Part shown: piece after piece, positions 33,275 to 45,298 of the stretch | Numbering within the stretch: the stretch's first letter is position 1 | Layout of the letters: every line of letters starts with the position of its first letter | Assembly: GCA_003024785.1 (NCBI GenBank) | Contig: PUQB01000043.1 | Location: forward strand, 558,001-622,000 | Reading direction: 5' to 3' | Length of the DNA: 64,000 nt | Origin: Selaginella tamariscina | Lineage: Eukaryota > Streptophyta > Lycopodiopsida > Selaginellales > Selaginellaceae | Notes under the pieces: model-generated | What the model was told of the DNA's origin: nothing | The model's database searches: none | What the model saw: the letters and a program-made list of their open reading frames with translations, nothing else | Position numbers and translations under genes: made by a program

Positions 33275-35441
33275 AAACCCATCTAATCTAGCTTACTACT
33301 GTTCCTTGAGCTGCATTTTGTTGCAGAGACACTATTGAACCACTTCGAGGATTTATATCAAAAAGAAGAGAGAAAACGGAAAAGAATTAAATATTCTGCA
33401 AAGGCTGCAGCTGCATTTGCCTCTAGAATGTGACCCAGCACAAGGATTAAGAAAATAACAATAGATCTAAAGACGAGAAATGGTCACTAATCTCACTCGG
33501 TTTACTCGGTCCGCCATAGCCAGGAAGAATGCGGCGGATTTCAGCCAGCTCATGTGAGGAACAGATTCCGAGGAGACTTTGAGATTCAAAAGCGAGGTTC
33601 ATTAGCAGGATTAATTAATTTTAACGGTATCTTAAGGTAAAGCACGAGGTTAATTTAATCTGGAGACAGATTTAACAGCGGTTGCTAAATTTGGAGGCAC
33701 CGACGAAGTTAACTGGACTGCTAATGTTAAATTATTTTGTCGCTGCGTTACTTGTTTCCTTCCTCAACTAGCGGTCCTATTTAATAATGTTTAACAAGTC
33801 ATAATCTAATTCGGTAATTAAAGCAAAAGAATCTTAAGTGGTTTACTGAATTAAATGTTTTAATGGTTTAAATTAAGTAAATTAAAAGAATAATTTAAAG
33901 TTAAATAGCTATCATTTGATGGACATGCAGTCTTTTACGTAAATATAAAATGTGCCATAATGAAGACCGCACACGTACTTGTAAAAGATTCCCTGGCATC
34001 TTCCGCATTTCAAATTACGAATTAAGCCTGCAAAAATATAACGGGTCATTTTTACACACTTGACAGGCTACATCGAACAAGGTGTATACGGTTGTATGTG
34101 TATAGTTTTTTTCTATATAATCAATTAAACTTCTGTTTTATATAGTTATAATAAACTATATGAATATTACTACATTGAATTGAGTAATGTATTTTAATAA
34201 AATGCATTTATACTAATAGATGCATTTTGTAATAGATTCATACACATGGTATATATATAGCAAAATTCATTATTATGAAGGGACAAACAAAGGTGTCAAG
34301 ACTGGCAGTCTTCTGAAACGACATAGCTTTCCTGGACCACACACAGTATTAAACATACTTATTACTATATACACTCTTGTACAAGAATGTTTACTTATAT
34401 ACAAACAAGCATGTGTACCAGTCTCATACAAGTGTGTACCCATATATAAACAAGCTCTATACAATATACATGCAAGAATACAAATAAAGATCTGTCTACT
34501 ATACATAGGAACATAAGGCAACTCTGGTATTTGATAGTGATAGAGTTGTTTCAATTGAAAAGCCTAAATATTCCTCTCTCTCTCTACTACACACACACAC
34601 ACACATCGTGTACATGCACTTGCAAGGGAGTCATGTGGACAGTTGGAAAGGCTTCTGTCATTTGCAATGACTTGTATACATATGGAATAATTGAGAGGAG
34701 GGTAAATGTTTTTAACTAGCATGATGTTCGTATTATAGAGGTTATGCATATTGAAACATAAATTTAACTCAATCATGCAAACAAACAGGCAGAAGTTTCA
34801 CACTATTCAAACACAAGGAAACTTCATATAATAAAAAATAAAAAATTAATAAATTAATCATACTTCATACGTAAAGTATACATACGTGTTGAGAGAGAAG
34901 AGAGTTCTTCAGTTAAATTTAAATTAAACATATTAATTCATAGTTTAATTTCACAAAAAATAAAAACAATGTGTATACAAGGTCAAGTTGGGCAATGTGT
35001 AATGTGGTTGTTGGTGCACTCCACATGCACAATGTACTAGACAGGGACATATTTTGTACACAGCTATAAATTGCATGTAGAGAATACTTTTTTTGATATA
35101 CATTAAAAACCTTATTAAGAACAAAATTATGACGCGGAACTGATATATGCTAGTTCTGTTTAAAAGTCGTTTTCACACTTTTCTGTTATAATTCATTCTT
35201 TTCCATGCATTTCAAGCCATCACATGCCAACAGGTAACACCGTATATATACGATCTTTTTTAAAAGGTATATACTCTTTTGAAAAGCTTGAACGTTATAA
35301 GGTTACCTTCACATTGTTTTGTGTTGATTTTCCACTCATTCCCACATGCACGGGCACTCACCTGCAACAAAAATCATATCTTCTGTTATGTAGTGTATAC
35401 GATATGTATACAAGTACACATAAAATATCTATGTACTAGAG

Positions 35442-35478
<37 letters not shown>

Positions 35479-35655
35479 TTAGCGTCTACTATGGGATAAC
35501 TGAAAACATAAAGATGAATACACTGTGAAAATACAACAAGATAATACTGTAGAGTTATATATTGGATACTTAGAGAAGAGTTTAAGTTTTGCTCCACTGC
35601 ATATGCCTAAAAAATATAATATAAATATATACAGATGTAATATACATAATATACC
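33275..35655. other. Intergenic region between TRM and helicase genes
   Basis: AT-rich, with (CA)n near 34,593, (GT)n(GA)n at 35,440-35,480 and homopolymer runs. It probably holds the TRM promoter next to 33,275. I see no gene or RNA. Confidence 0.4.
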
Positions 35656-38480
35656 TTAATAGTCGAGAATACCAGCTAATCCCATCTTTTTAATAGTATT
35701 TCTTTCTAAGGCGGGAGCAGCTGAGAAACCAAGGCAAGCCCAGTATTTTTAGAATATTCCACCACGGTGTATTTATCCACTGTTAAGGACTTCACCGTGG
35801 TGTAGTATCCCAGCCATGACTGGTAAGCTTTAGTCCTCTGTCCATTGTCCATTTGCATAAGTACTGGCTTTATCTGCAATAAAAGTGTTTCCTTGATGTA
35901 AATCTCTCTCTCTCTCTACACGCATGTACTGAAACGTGGTTAATAACACACATTGTATACATATACACACAAGCTCTATATATGTGTTCTGGTTCACATA
36001 CAGATAGTAATATAGATGATGACAACGTAATGTTATATAGTCTAATCTGGTATTAACCGTAAAGGTAATTATAAGAATAAAAGTCATAACAGTTAATAAT
36101 ACCTTGCGAGTGAGGTCGAGAACTTTAGGTGCATCCATTTGCTCAATGTCTATGTCCTTGAGCTTCTTAAGAAAAGGCTCCTCCCATGGAAGAAGCATTA
36201 AAACACCTTGCCCCTCCTTCCCTGCACGTCCAGTCCTCCCTAAACGATGTATGTACTGCTCACGTGCAGCTGGTATACCAATCTATAAAGCGATAATGAT
36301 TACATTTTATCAATCAGACGCACGCACACGCGCCGCACACACAGTAGTTCTACTACAAAGGCAATTGAGTGTGTTGAGAGAGAGAGAGACAGATTACTAT
36401 ATTCTGCTTATGGTACTATATGATAAAGCTGAAATAATACTTACTGTGATAACACACACACACTGGCACGCGCTCACGCACGCACACGCATATACACAAC
36501 CTGAACAACTAAAGTCACGTCTGGATAATCAATCCCTCGTGCAGAAACATCCGAGGTGAACATTATAAGCCCTCCTTTACTTGTACGGAACTCGTCTGAA
36601 ACACGAGTACGGTACGTCTGTGTCTTCCTAGAGTGTATTTCTCTTATGTTGAACCCCAGCTTCTGATAGAGTGATGCCATGTACGCAGTTATATTTGCCG
36701 TCGTGCAAAACACTAAAACCTGGAAAAGGCATATCTATACCATACACACACACATATATGTATTGTGTGTGTGTGTGTGTGTGAATGATGTAGTATCAGA
36801 TACCGTCTACCTTAGAAGGTCGAGCAATAAAGATGTACTACCGAGTAAGTACTGGCAGATTAACACATGCATGCACACGCACCACTTAAAATACCTTATA
36901 GTTTGGCTCGTCAGCCATGTGTTCCTTTAGAATTGTGTACAGTGTCGCAAATTGATTCTCTTGTGATACAATAGCATACTTTTGCTTTACCTGCAGAATA
37001 TGTTAAAATCAATAAGTACGATATACAACAGTCGTATGCACACACACACACACATCATACCATTGCATGAGTATCTGTGTCTTCTCCAACGGTGTCAACA
37101 AACTTATGGTCCGGCCTCAAAGCTAGTTGAGAAATGTTATGAACCTGTAACAAAGATAGTTAAATACACATATAAAGAAACTATATAGATATATACTTAT
37201 AGTTTACCTCTTTTGGTATAGTTGCAGAAAAGAGAAGAGTCTGGCGTTTTTTAGGGATATTCCTGAGAATCTCCGTCAGATTTTGACGGAACCCCATATC
37301 AAGTAATGTATCTGCTTCATCTAGAATAAGTACTTTAACGGACTTTAACTGGTCCGTAAAGCCTTTAGAATTCTGTATGTGATCTAGCATTCTCCCAGGT
37401 GTCCCACAAGAATCTACACACGCAAGTAGCTACATCAAATACATCATATATACATACGAATGTATCATATGTCTCATTAGAATGTACCATATGTATGCTA
37501 CACACACACACAATTTACCTGACAAGGCTGTAATTTGATCTTCTTGGCCTCCATAACTGAACTGTTACCACCAATGGCAGTCTGAGCACCTACTTGATCG
37601 TGAAACTTCACTAAGGTCTGTGCCTCAACTGCTGCTTGCATTGCAAGCTCTCTTGTTGGACAAATAACCAAAGCTTTTATAGGATTATCATGGTACCTTG
37701 CTGCTTTTGTGTCTTTTACCATAGTATCTATAGTCGGTAGCTTCAAAAACAGGTACAAATATGTTAATACTTCACATTGTATATATACATCATCCTATTG
37801 CTACTTTACCATCTTTTAACTGATAATATGTACTAACCAGAAAGGCAATCGTCTTCCCAGTACCAGTTTTTGCCTTGGCCAAAACATCCTCCCCTATGTA
37901 AATAACACAAGCCACGTTTTCTCCAAGATGATAATGAAGTTCTATGCCTCTCTCTCTCTCTCTCAAGTAATACAATATATGGATACATATTCTCACCTTT
38001 GAGAATCAGAGGCAAAGTAGCTTCTTGGACCTTGGTCATCAATTCATATCCCATGACATTTTTTATGGCTTTTAGGGTCAGTGGATGTACGTCAAACTGA
38101 TCAAATCTGAAAAATACGATGACAAATATCATGTGTAACGTGTAAGCAGTTTGTGTGTGCACAATTTATAGCAGTTTGTTCGAGAGTTACATGAGTGCGT
38201 GCGTGCGTGTGTGTGTCTGACTGTGCAAGAATGAGATTTTCTTATCAAGTAGAGATAAGAGGATGCAATCAAACCTGATAAATATGCTGACAATGTTAAG
38301 TATCTGTCAGTGCAGTTTGTTCACACACACACACACAAGAGAGAGAGAGAGAGAGTCCACGAATGGGGTTTTCTAATGAAATGGATAAAAGCCAGCTTGA
38401 CAAGGGGACGAACATCAAACTTGATAAATCGACTGACATATGTTATGAGTGTTTCTGTGTGGAACATGCATAGCAGCTTG

Positions 38481-38527
<47 letters not shown>

Positions 38528-38995
38528 GTGTGTGTGTGTGTGTGCGTGCACGTGTATGATACCTCTAATGAACATCCACTGTATGCGTACACGTGTGCAT
38601 ATGGATATTTAAGCTTACAGTTTGGCTTGCATATTATTAGTCTACATATATTATATACACAGATAAATGCAAATTTAGAGACAGAATGCGGTTTTCTTAG
38701 AACTAAACGGAACCCACCTCGAATTTGACAAATGAGACGCCTTCTTCTCGCTATTCTGCACATCCTTGATGAGCTCTTGCATAGAAGACGGAGGTCGCCG
38801 TGGCCTGGTTTCTTCATTCACAGCCGCTGCAGAGATTGAAAACCCCCTCTTGCATTTCTTCGATGCAACGTGCTGCGAATCTGGAGAGTGCAGCCTAGAG
38901 ATACCTGCCGCCGTCCCGCCAAATGGTTGAATCCTGCAATGTGCCCGCTTCATTCCCATGGCGCCTGTCTGATGAGCAAGGCGCACGAACGACAT
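35656..38995 (-). CDS. DEAD-box ATP-dependent RNA helicase, RH25/26/31 type
   Basis: This is an ATP-driven RNA unwinding enzyme. Ten exons: 38,718-38,995, 37,997-38,106, 37,838-37,893, 37,519-37,740, 37,208-37,413, 37,061-37,144, 36,895-36,990, 36,501-36,719, 36,103-36,282 and 35,656-35,873. Motifs in order are Q-motif-like [23 protein letters not shown], Ia PTRELA, II DEAD ([14 protein letters not shown]), [20 protein letters not shown] and [12 protein letters not shown]. The C-terminus AYQSWLGYY and ending [11 protein letters not shown] match the plant RH25/26/31 (MSS116-like) clade. The basic N-terminus could be an organelle transit peptide. One base seems missing near 37,405 (ILVGTPGR) and the frame shifts near 35,720. 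Confidence 0.88.
38150..38545. repeat. Degenerate repeats and microsatellites in helicase intron 1
   Basis: Two decayed copies (about 38,210-38,320 and 38,375-38,480) of the intron/exon 2 border are visible, with 'cagcagtttgttc'-like and 'caaacttgataaat'-like blocks. The second encodes a shadow [10 protein letters not shown] of the true FDQFDVHPL. (AT)20 at 38,484-38,523 and (GT)n at 38,526-38,545 follow. Confidence 0.55.
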
Positions 38996-39007
38996 GAACC
39001 CTTGCTT

Positions 39008-39022
39008 AAAACCCTAAACCCT
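39008..39022. promoter_or_regulatory. TELO-box (double) in helicase 5' region
   Basis: aaaccctaaaccct lies about 12-27 bp before the helicase ATG. AAACCCTA is the plant telo-box, common just upstream of translation and RNA-metabolism genes. Binding is inference. Confidence 0.55.
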
Positions 39023-39149
39023 CCACAGATTCCATATATTCCTCTTAAGCATTAATGTAAACGTATGCTCTAACACAGGTTCTTATGCATGCGTGTGTAT
39101 ATATATGTGCAGTCGTGTGAGTGTGGATTGGTGTGGACATTACAATTAA

Positions 39150-39562
39150 AGTATGTTACTATTATTTTAATTTTTTAATAAGAAGATATAATATATATCT
39201 AATGTTTTGATTAAACGATTTAGATTTTATTTGAATTTTAACTTTTTATTTAATTATAGAATGATTTAAAATGTTAAATATAAACATTTTAAGAATTCAT
39301 TTCAATTAAATAACTTATACTCTTATTAAGTTATAAATTTGATAATAAAACATTATAACAAATAAAGTATATTAATATTATTTATGTTTAATAAGAAGAT
39401 GAAATATACAATATGTTTTGATTATATGATTTAGATTTTATTTTAGTTTTAACTTTTATTTGATTATAGAAAGATTTAATGTTAAATATAATAAATTTGA
39501 AGAATATATTTTAATTAGATAACTTAAATTAATTCAAGTTATAAATTTTGATAATAAAAAAT
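39150..39562. repeat. Two-copy ~205-bp direct tandem repeat
   Basis: 39,150-39,357 and 39,358-39,562 align throughout: 'ttaataagaagat', 'gttttgatta', 'gatttagattttattt' and 'aagttataaatttgataata' occur in both, in the same order. AT-rich and non-coding, and not related to arrays A and B. Confidence 0.75.
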
Positions 39563-39594
39563 GTATGTCTTTGTTTCCTCTCTTGAATTTGAGT

Positions 39595-39637
<43 letters not shown>
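39595..39637. repeat. (AT)n microsatellite
   Basis: About 20 uninterrupted AT dinucleotides lie between the tandem repeat and the 3' end of the FAM32A-like gene. Confidence 0.9.
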
Positions 39638-39639
<2 letters not shown>

Positions 39640-39730
39640 GCCTCCGGTACTATTTAATGTTTTCATTTCCACAAACACATTTTAAACAACAAACCATGTT
39701 CAGATTTTAAACACATTTGTGATACAGATC

Positions 39731-40156
39731 TTAGCCAGGACCAACCTTGGGGATATCATAGTGCTCACTGAGATTAGCCAAGTACTGATTAAACTCCTCA
39801 ACACGCTCCCTGTGCGATTTATTTGCCAATTTCGCTAATCTGGTTTGCTCAATCTTCGCCTTCTGTTCATGATATCTCTTCTCAGCGGGCGTCCTGTGAT
39901 CATCCACAATAGGAGGCCTCTGCCCTTCTTCCTCGCCCCTTTGCCCTTCTTCCTCTCTCCTTTGCCCTTTCTCCTCTGTGATTGCCCTTTCTTCACCTTC
40001 TTCTTCGTTGCTTACCTCGGGAGGAAGACCGTACCCTGATTCGCTCTGCATCATCTTCGCCTTCTTCTTCTTCTTCTTGCCTCCGGTCACGTCCAGCGGC
40101 CTCCCCTTGAGCTTCAGCTTCCCCCCACTACGCCCTCGTATGTCGCCATAGCCCAC
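39731..40156 (-). CDS. FAM32A-like nuclear protein
   Basis: Intact single-exon ORF of 141 residues. The N-terminus [20 protein letters not shown] and the C-terminus [20 protein letters not shown] followed by DIPKVGPG are the FAM32A family signature. In other eukaryotes the C-terminal tail reaches the spliceosome active site and stabilises 3' splice-site/exon docking, so a nuclear splicing role is expected by homology. The middle carries a repeated Glu/Arg-rich stretch (EEEGQR three times). Length and ends match the family. A TELO-box-like motif sits just upstream of its ATG. Confidence 0.92.
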   Translation of the reverse strand: MGYGDIRGRSGGKLKLKGRPLDVTGGKKKKKKAKMMQSESGYGLPPEVSNEEEGEERAITEEKGQRREEEGQRGEEEGQRPPIVDDHRTPAEKRYHEQKAKIEQTRLAKLANKSHRERVEEFNQYLANLSEHYDIPKVGPG

Positions 40157-40159
40157 AAG

Positions 40160-40173
40160 AACCCTAGCCCTAA
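40160..40173. promoter_or_regulatory. TELO-box-like motif upstream of the FAM32A-like gene
   Basis: aaccctagccctaa lies 4-17 bp before the ATG at 40,156. It is a close variant of the AAACCCTA telo-box seen at neighbouring housekeeping genes. Confidence 0.45.
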
Positions 40174-40179
40174 TTCATA

Positions 40180-40609
40180 ACTTCAAAAATATTTATATGC
40201 ATATACTAAAATATAGACTGCTCATAGTCTTAATTTTTATAATTAAATTATAATTATAATTGTTAATTACTTTATATATATAAATATTGATTTTAGATAT
40301 ATGCTCTCTCTTAACACTCACAGGCACAATATAAATATTATGTATTATTAACAAAGTACTTTATTTAAGTTAAAAAGATTGAGCCTTAAGCATATAAAAT
40401 GAAATCAAGTTGATTAATAGTAAATTTAAAATTTATTATTTGTATTCTACATAATATAAAATTCTTTTATATTAATTCAGAAGTTTAGAAATTATACTTT
40501 GTGATTTTAATATTCATTGTGAAGATGGTTTTTAATCGTTAATATAAGAGATGATACATAAACATTGAAAATAAAACAAATTATTATAAATAAACACACC
40601 AAAGAGTAT
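40180..40609. other. AT-rich spacer, no gene
   Basis: Very AT-rich intergenic DNA between the FAM32A-like gene and the glycine-rich protein gene. No ORF, RNA or repeat stands out. Confidence 0.4.
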
Positions 40610-42094
40610 CTAGAAGCAAAACGTAGCAGTCCCATGTCCTCCACTATTGGCCTGTGAGAACTTGCTGGCCTGTATGGCAGCTGCCTGCTTGCTGGCGACT
40701 GCCTTGCCAAAGGTTGCCCGTACGGCATCCGGAGAGTATGGAAAGTGCCTGCGGGTGTACGAGTTGAGTAAAGCTGCCGTACCCTGCCTCAGGAGGGAGC
40801 TGTACGGATCCCTTCCAGGTGCTTCAAGTGCAGAAAGAAGTGACTGGCTTCCATCAAGGTAGTTTGGGAGCCCACCAAATGCCTGTGAAATCGTGCTGTA
40901 GACGTTAAGAACATCTGGCCAAGCATCAACGTGGTCCTCCAAAAGCTACAAAATAACACACGTTTCAATGTGTATGTGTGCGTATGTGTATGTGTATATA
41001 TCTTACTTGGTTGAGCATCCACCTCCATTACCACCGTAGCCACCACCGTAATTGCCATAGCCTCCATTAGATCCGCCGTTCCCCGCTCCTGGACCTCTTG
41101 GGCCGGGACCTCTGGGTCCTGGACCACCCGGACCTCTGGGTCCTGGACCACCCGGACCTCTGGGACCACCTGGGCCACCACTTGGACCACCATTACCGTT
41201 ACCATATCCATAATTGTCATCACCACCATTTCCATATCCACCATATCCACTACCATAGTTATCACCACCATTTCCATAGCCACCGTAGCCACCACCATTC
41301 CCATTTCCTCCCGGACCACCTGGACCTGGACGACCTGGGCCTCCTGGTCCTGGACGACCTGGGCCTCCACCACTTGGCCCTCCTTTATCCCCACCGTTTC
41401 CGTAGTTCCCATATCCTCCATTTGAGCCTCCTCCTTTTCCGTACTCATCACCTCCACCTCCACCGTATGAACCACCATTAGAACCTCCATTTGAGCCTCC
41501 TCCTTTCCCGTACTCGTCACCGCCACCTCCACCGTATGAACCACCATTAGAACCTCCATTTGAGCCTCCTCCTTTCCCGTACTCGTCACCGCCACCTCCA
41601 CCATCCTCCCTTTGAGCCTCCCTTTGAGCCTCCTCCTTTCCCGTACTCGTCACCTCCACCTCCCCCTTTGCCATCGTCACCTCCGCCTGGTCCTCCAGGT
41701 CCTCTCGGACCTGGACGACCTGGGCCTCCTGGTCCTTTTGGGCCTCCACCCTGCCGTTTCCAGATCCTCCATTTGAGCCTCCTCCTTTCCCGTACTCATT
41801 ACCTCCACCTTCACCATATGAACCACCATTGGAACCTCCACCTTTTCCGTACTCATCACCTCCACCTCCACCATTTGAGCCTCCTTTGCCGCCATATTCA
41901 TCACCACCTTGACCACCTTTATCACTTCCCCCGCCTCCGCTACCACCACCACCGTTGTAGTAGCTGAATTGAGGGAAGAACACGGCCTCCTGAGCCAGTA
42001 TCAACTGGAAGAGAACTGAAAGACAAACACCAGATAACAGAATAACCATCAACTTACTCTTACATCCCATTGTAAGGGAGAAGAAACGGGACAT
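40610..42094 (-). CDS. Secreted glycine-rich protein with C-terminal conserved domain
   Basis: Two exons: 41,007-42,094 and 40,610-40,945. An N-terminal hydrophobic segment (LMVILLSGVCLSVLFQLILA) is a signal peptide, pointing to cell-wall or extracellular localisation. It is followed by GGGGDEYGKGGGSNGG-type repeats and then GPGGPGRPGPGG repeats. After the intron comes a folded-looking domain: CSTNFW, then DHVDAWPDVLNVYSTISQAF, LLSALEA, SSLLRQGTAALLNSY and FPYSPDAVRATF. This domain recurs at the C-terminus of other plant secreted proteins as I recall, but I cannot name it. The frame slips at the start of exon 2 (one G short near 40,930), and about 50 charged residues replace Gly-repeats around 41,600-41,770. 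Confidence 0.8.
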
Positions 42095-42670
42095 GAAGAT
42101 GAAGAAGAATGAGAGGAGAGGGACAATGCAAGTCGTCTTGCCGGGTGTGTTTTATAATCTGGAGAAACAGTTCAAGTCTCGTGGTGTTGCTGCTTTTTCT
42201 CTCGATCATAAATGAGCTCTGTTGAAAGCAATGTCTCATCTCCTTCCAGCTAACAAACTGTTGCTGGGTTGGAAAGTTATGTCACACGAGAAACATTCTA
42301 CATTCAGATGCATTCACTATAAACATTAGCTGCACATTCTCAAACAGTTAAAAAGCGTATACTTTCTTCCTATGTTCGATATTTAATGTAATGTCAAATG
42401 GTTTTCATTGTATATTAAATGTGTCAATCACTTATCTAACTCCATACTACCGACCACTTTTCAGCATATATATATAAATTGTGTGTGTGGTGTGTGTGAG
42501 AGAGAGAGAGAGAGAAAGAGAGAGAGCTATATCCAATGTACAGTAGGATGTGTGTGTGTGAGAGAGAAGGTTTATTATACACTTTCAACCACTTCTTTCA
42601 AGTGGATGACAGTCTTTTAATTTATGAATCATGTACAGGAAAAAAGCACCTATTTATTCCCTCCGATCTT
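42095..42670. other. Spacer between GRP promoter and OEP61-like 3' end
   Basis: It holds the GRP promoter (TATA at 42,151-42,160) and (GT)n/(GA)n microsatellites at 42,480-42,570. No further gene is seen. Confidence 0.45.
42151..42160 (-). promoter_or_regulatory. TATA box of the glycine-rich protein gene
   Basis: AGATTATAAA on the - strand lies ~60 bp before the ATG at 42,094, a normal TATA-to-start distance for a short leader. This is the clearest TATA element among the host genes here. Confidence 0.45.
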
Positions 42671-45298
42671 TTACCTGCCGATGAAGCCGAAATAGTGAAG
42701 CACGAAGGCGACCAGGAGCATTAGTATAGCGAATATCAATCCCTGTCTTCCCAACAACCACGTTTTTGCTTTCCTTGCTTGTTCTGTAACTGTCTGTGCT
42801 CTCTGAGCCCATACCATCTGAAAACACAAAAATATATATAAGTAACGGATGAAGATAAGCATAATAATAATGACTATTGTCCACATGTCCCTATATAACT
42901 GAGTCTATTATCATCATCATCACACACACACACACACATATTAAGATTAATAACTTTATGTATACGTCTGTGTTACACTATAACGAAGAACGAGGTTGTA
43001 ATAGAATATCACGTTATACTAATCATGGATTACTAATATAGAATACTTACCATTTTATCTAGCTGATCAGGAGAGAGATTCGCCAACGCCCTATGAGCAT
43101 CAGCTGCCTGGTCCGGCGTCATGTTGAAACCAAGCTGTTGACTCATACTAGACATCTGTTCCGGTGTCATGTTCTTCACCATTGTAGTCAACATCTAAAA
43201 TAACAAAATAACATTAGTTAATACAATCTATATAAACATTTTGACGTGTATATATGTATCATTGCATAATTCAAACGTTTTTGACGTGTATATATGTACA
43301 TATATCATCACTGCATTATTCAGACGTTTAAGTGTGAAGCATGCGGGTAACGGTGAGGCAATTTGTAAACATGTATGCAAACATGCACAACCACGCACAC
43401 AGACTACAATCACACACAACGACTACACACACACACGACTACACACACACACAAACCTCTTTCATCGCCGGATTTCTGAGATTTTGCATCGGATTTGAAG
43501 CACTTGGAGCTGATGGAGGCCCAGAAGGTACTGTGGAAGCACTTGGAATGTTCAAGCGCCCTGCCTCTTTCATGGTGGTTGCTACTTGCAACTTCTCCAA
43601 ATCCGACGGTGTCATGTACTTCATCAGGTCCGATGCTGCCTTAGCCATTTCAGCTGTCATTTGTCCCCCACTCATTGCAGCTATTTGTTCTGGGTTCATT
43701 GTCATCATCATCGATTGCATATTTCTGTAAAACGAATGTAAGTTTCTCTTACCACATACGAGTAAAATATGATAATTCAAGCGCCTCTTCATTTGCGGTG
43801 CAGGCCGATGGCGTAATAGTAGTATATACTGTCATATATACTGTATGGATTACCTTAGTAAATCAGGGTTTTGCTTGAGTGAATTTATAACGTCAGCTGA
43901 TGGGACCTGGTCATTAACTGCAGACGTGCTTGTGTTTTCTGAGCTTGTAGATGCCTCCCTCGTTAAAGGCTCATCCATACTGCTTTCACGATGCTCCTCT
44001 GTGTTCGTCTCTGTTGTTCTTGATGTTAACCTTCTGCTTCTTCGTCTGTTATTTCCTCAATGATAGGACCTGGCAGGAATCAACTGGGTTAAGCTTAGGA
44101 ATAAACTTACCAGTACACATACATATACATGTATATATTATACAGACATATATTAGCTATATAAAATAATGCATACCATCATCGCCCTGTCTCTCCAGCT
44201 CATCTCTCACATTTTGTAGTACATTTGCCACTGTTTCATCGTTAGGATCAATTGTAGCAGCCTCTTTCAAATCTGCAACAGCCAACTGCAAAATCCATTA
44301 TGAGAAACTGAACACACTACAGATTTCTAGATGTGTAAAACTTACTCTCAGTCGATTTAACTCCTTGTAGGCTTGGCCTCGACGATACAAAGCCTTCAAA
44401 TTCTTGGGATCGGCAGAAAGAACTTCTGTTCCTTCTTGCAGAACTTTGTTGTACTCCGATGTCTTGAGATAACAGGACATCAAGTTCAACGAGCATGTCT
44501 TTTTTAAATTAACCGCTTCTGCACTAGTAACTCCTACCAAGTTTTCTTTTGCCTGAAAACAACAATTAACAAAATATATCATAAATACAACATGTGATAC
44601 AGGCATATGTACGCACATCAAGAGCGCACATGCATATCAGCAATTTCAACAAGACAGCCAGAATGCAGTAGTTTTATTAGATAGGTTACCTTTAAATACT
44701 TCTCTATAGCTTCATGAAAACGTCCCGATCCGTGAAGCTCGTTTCCCTGAGTGAGAATATGGTAAGTGAAAGTAAAGTGCAATTCTCTACAGTGTGTATG
44801 TTCTATACGTATACACATGTACATACACAGGCAAAGCATACCTGGTTTTTTAACATGAGAGCGGCCTGGAATTCATAATCCCGGGTTGCATTCATAGCCG
44901 CAAGTTGGGCAGGGGTGACATTCGCCATGCGGGAGCTCATATCGGCGATCTGATCAGGCGGCATATGCCGCATCTGCTCCGCTGCAAATCGCAAATCTTC
45001 CGGCCTCATATTCTTCATTCCTTCCGATGCCATACGGAACAGATCCGGATTGCTCATCATCTAACAAGATTCAAGACATTAGCGACAAATTCACGCATAG
45101 ATTATATATGTCGCTATGTATATTATTACAGCGATTTATAGCGATTTTACGAGGACTAGATTATAGCGATTCTGGAAAGATTGTTTGCAAATATTTGAGG
45201 GTTTTCAAACCGACCTGTTGCTGCATCCGGAGGAGCTCTCCTGGCGGGATTCGGCTCATCTGTTCCTGTGCGAGACGGATCATCTCCGGATCCATCAT
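42671..45298 (-). CDS. OEP61: OEP61-like TPR co-chaperone receptor with tail anchor
   Basis: Homologue of Arabidopsis OEP61/TPR7, an outer-envelope or ER receptor that binds Hsp70-delivered preproteins. Nine exons: 45,215-45,298, 44,842-45,060, 44,690-44,746, 44,346-44,552, 44,177-44,285, 43,854-44,069, 43,457-43,724, 43,051-43,194 and 42,671-42,818. The start MMDPEMIRLAQEQMSRIPP matches the family. TPR units follow (GNELHGSGRFHEAIEKYLK, LNLMSCYLKTSEYNK, KALYRRGQAYKEL), including the KALYRRGQAY clamp motif. STI1/DP-like Met-rich segments come next (MKNMRPEDL, MNPEQIAAM, LGFNMTPDQA). The tail anchor GLIFAILMLLVAFVLHYFGF ends in IGR. One frame slip is apparent near 44,035 after EEITDEEAE. Confidence 0.88.

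Noticed and set aside
38482-38817. - strand frame with poly-(IY) and (TH)n tracts
   Set aside because: It is a translation of the (AT)n and (GT)n microsatellites in helicase intron 1 joined to exon 1 sequence.
41098-41967. His/Leu- and Pro-rich + strand frames
   Set aside because: They are shadows of the glycine-rich protein repeats on the other strand.
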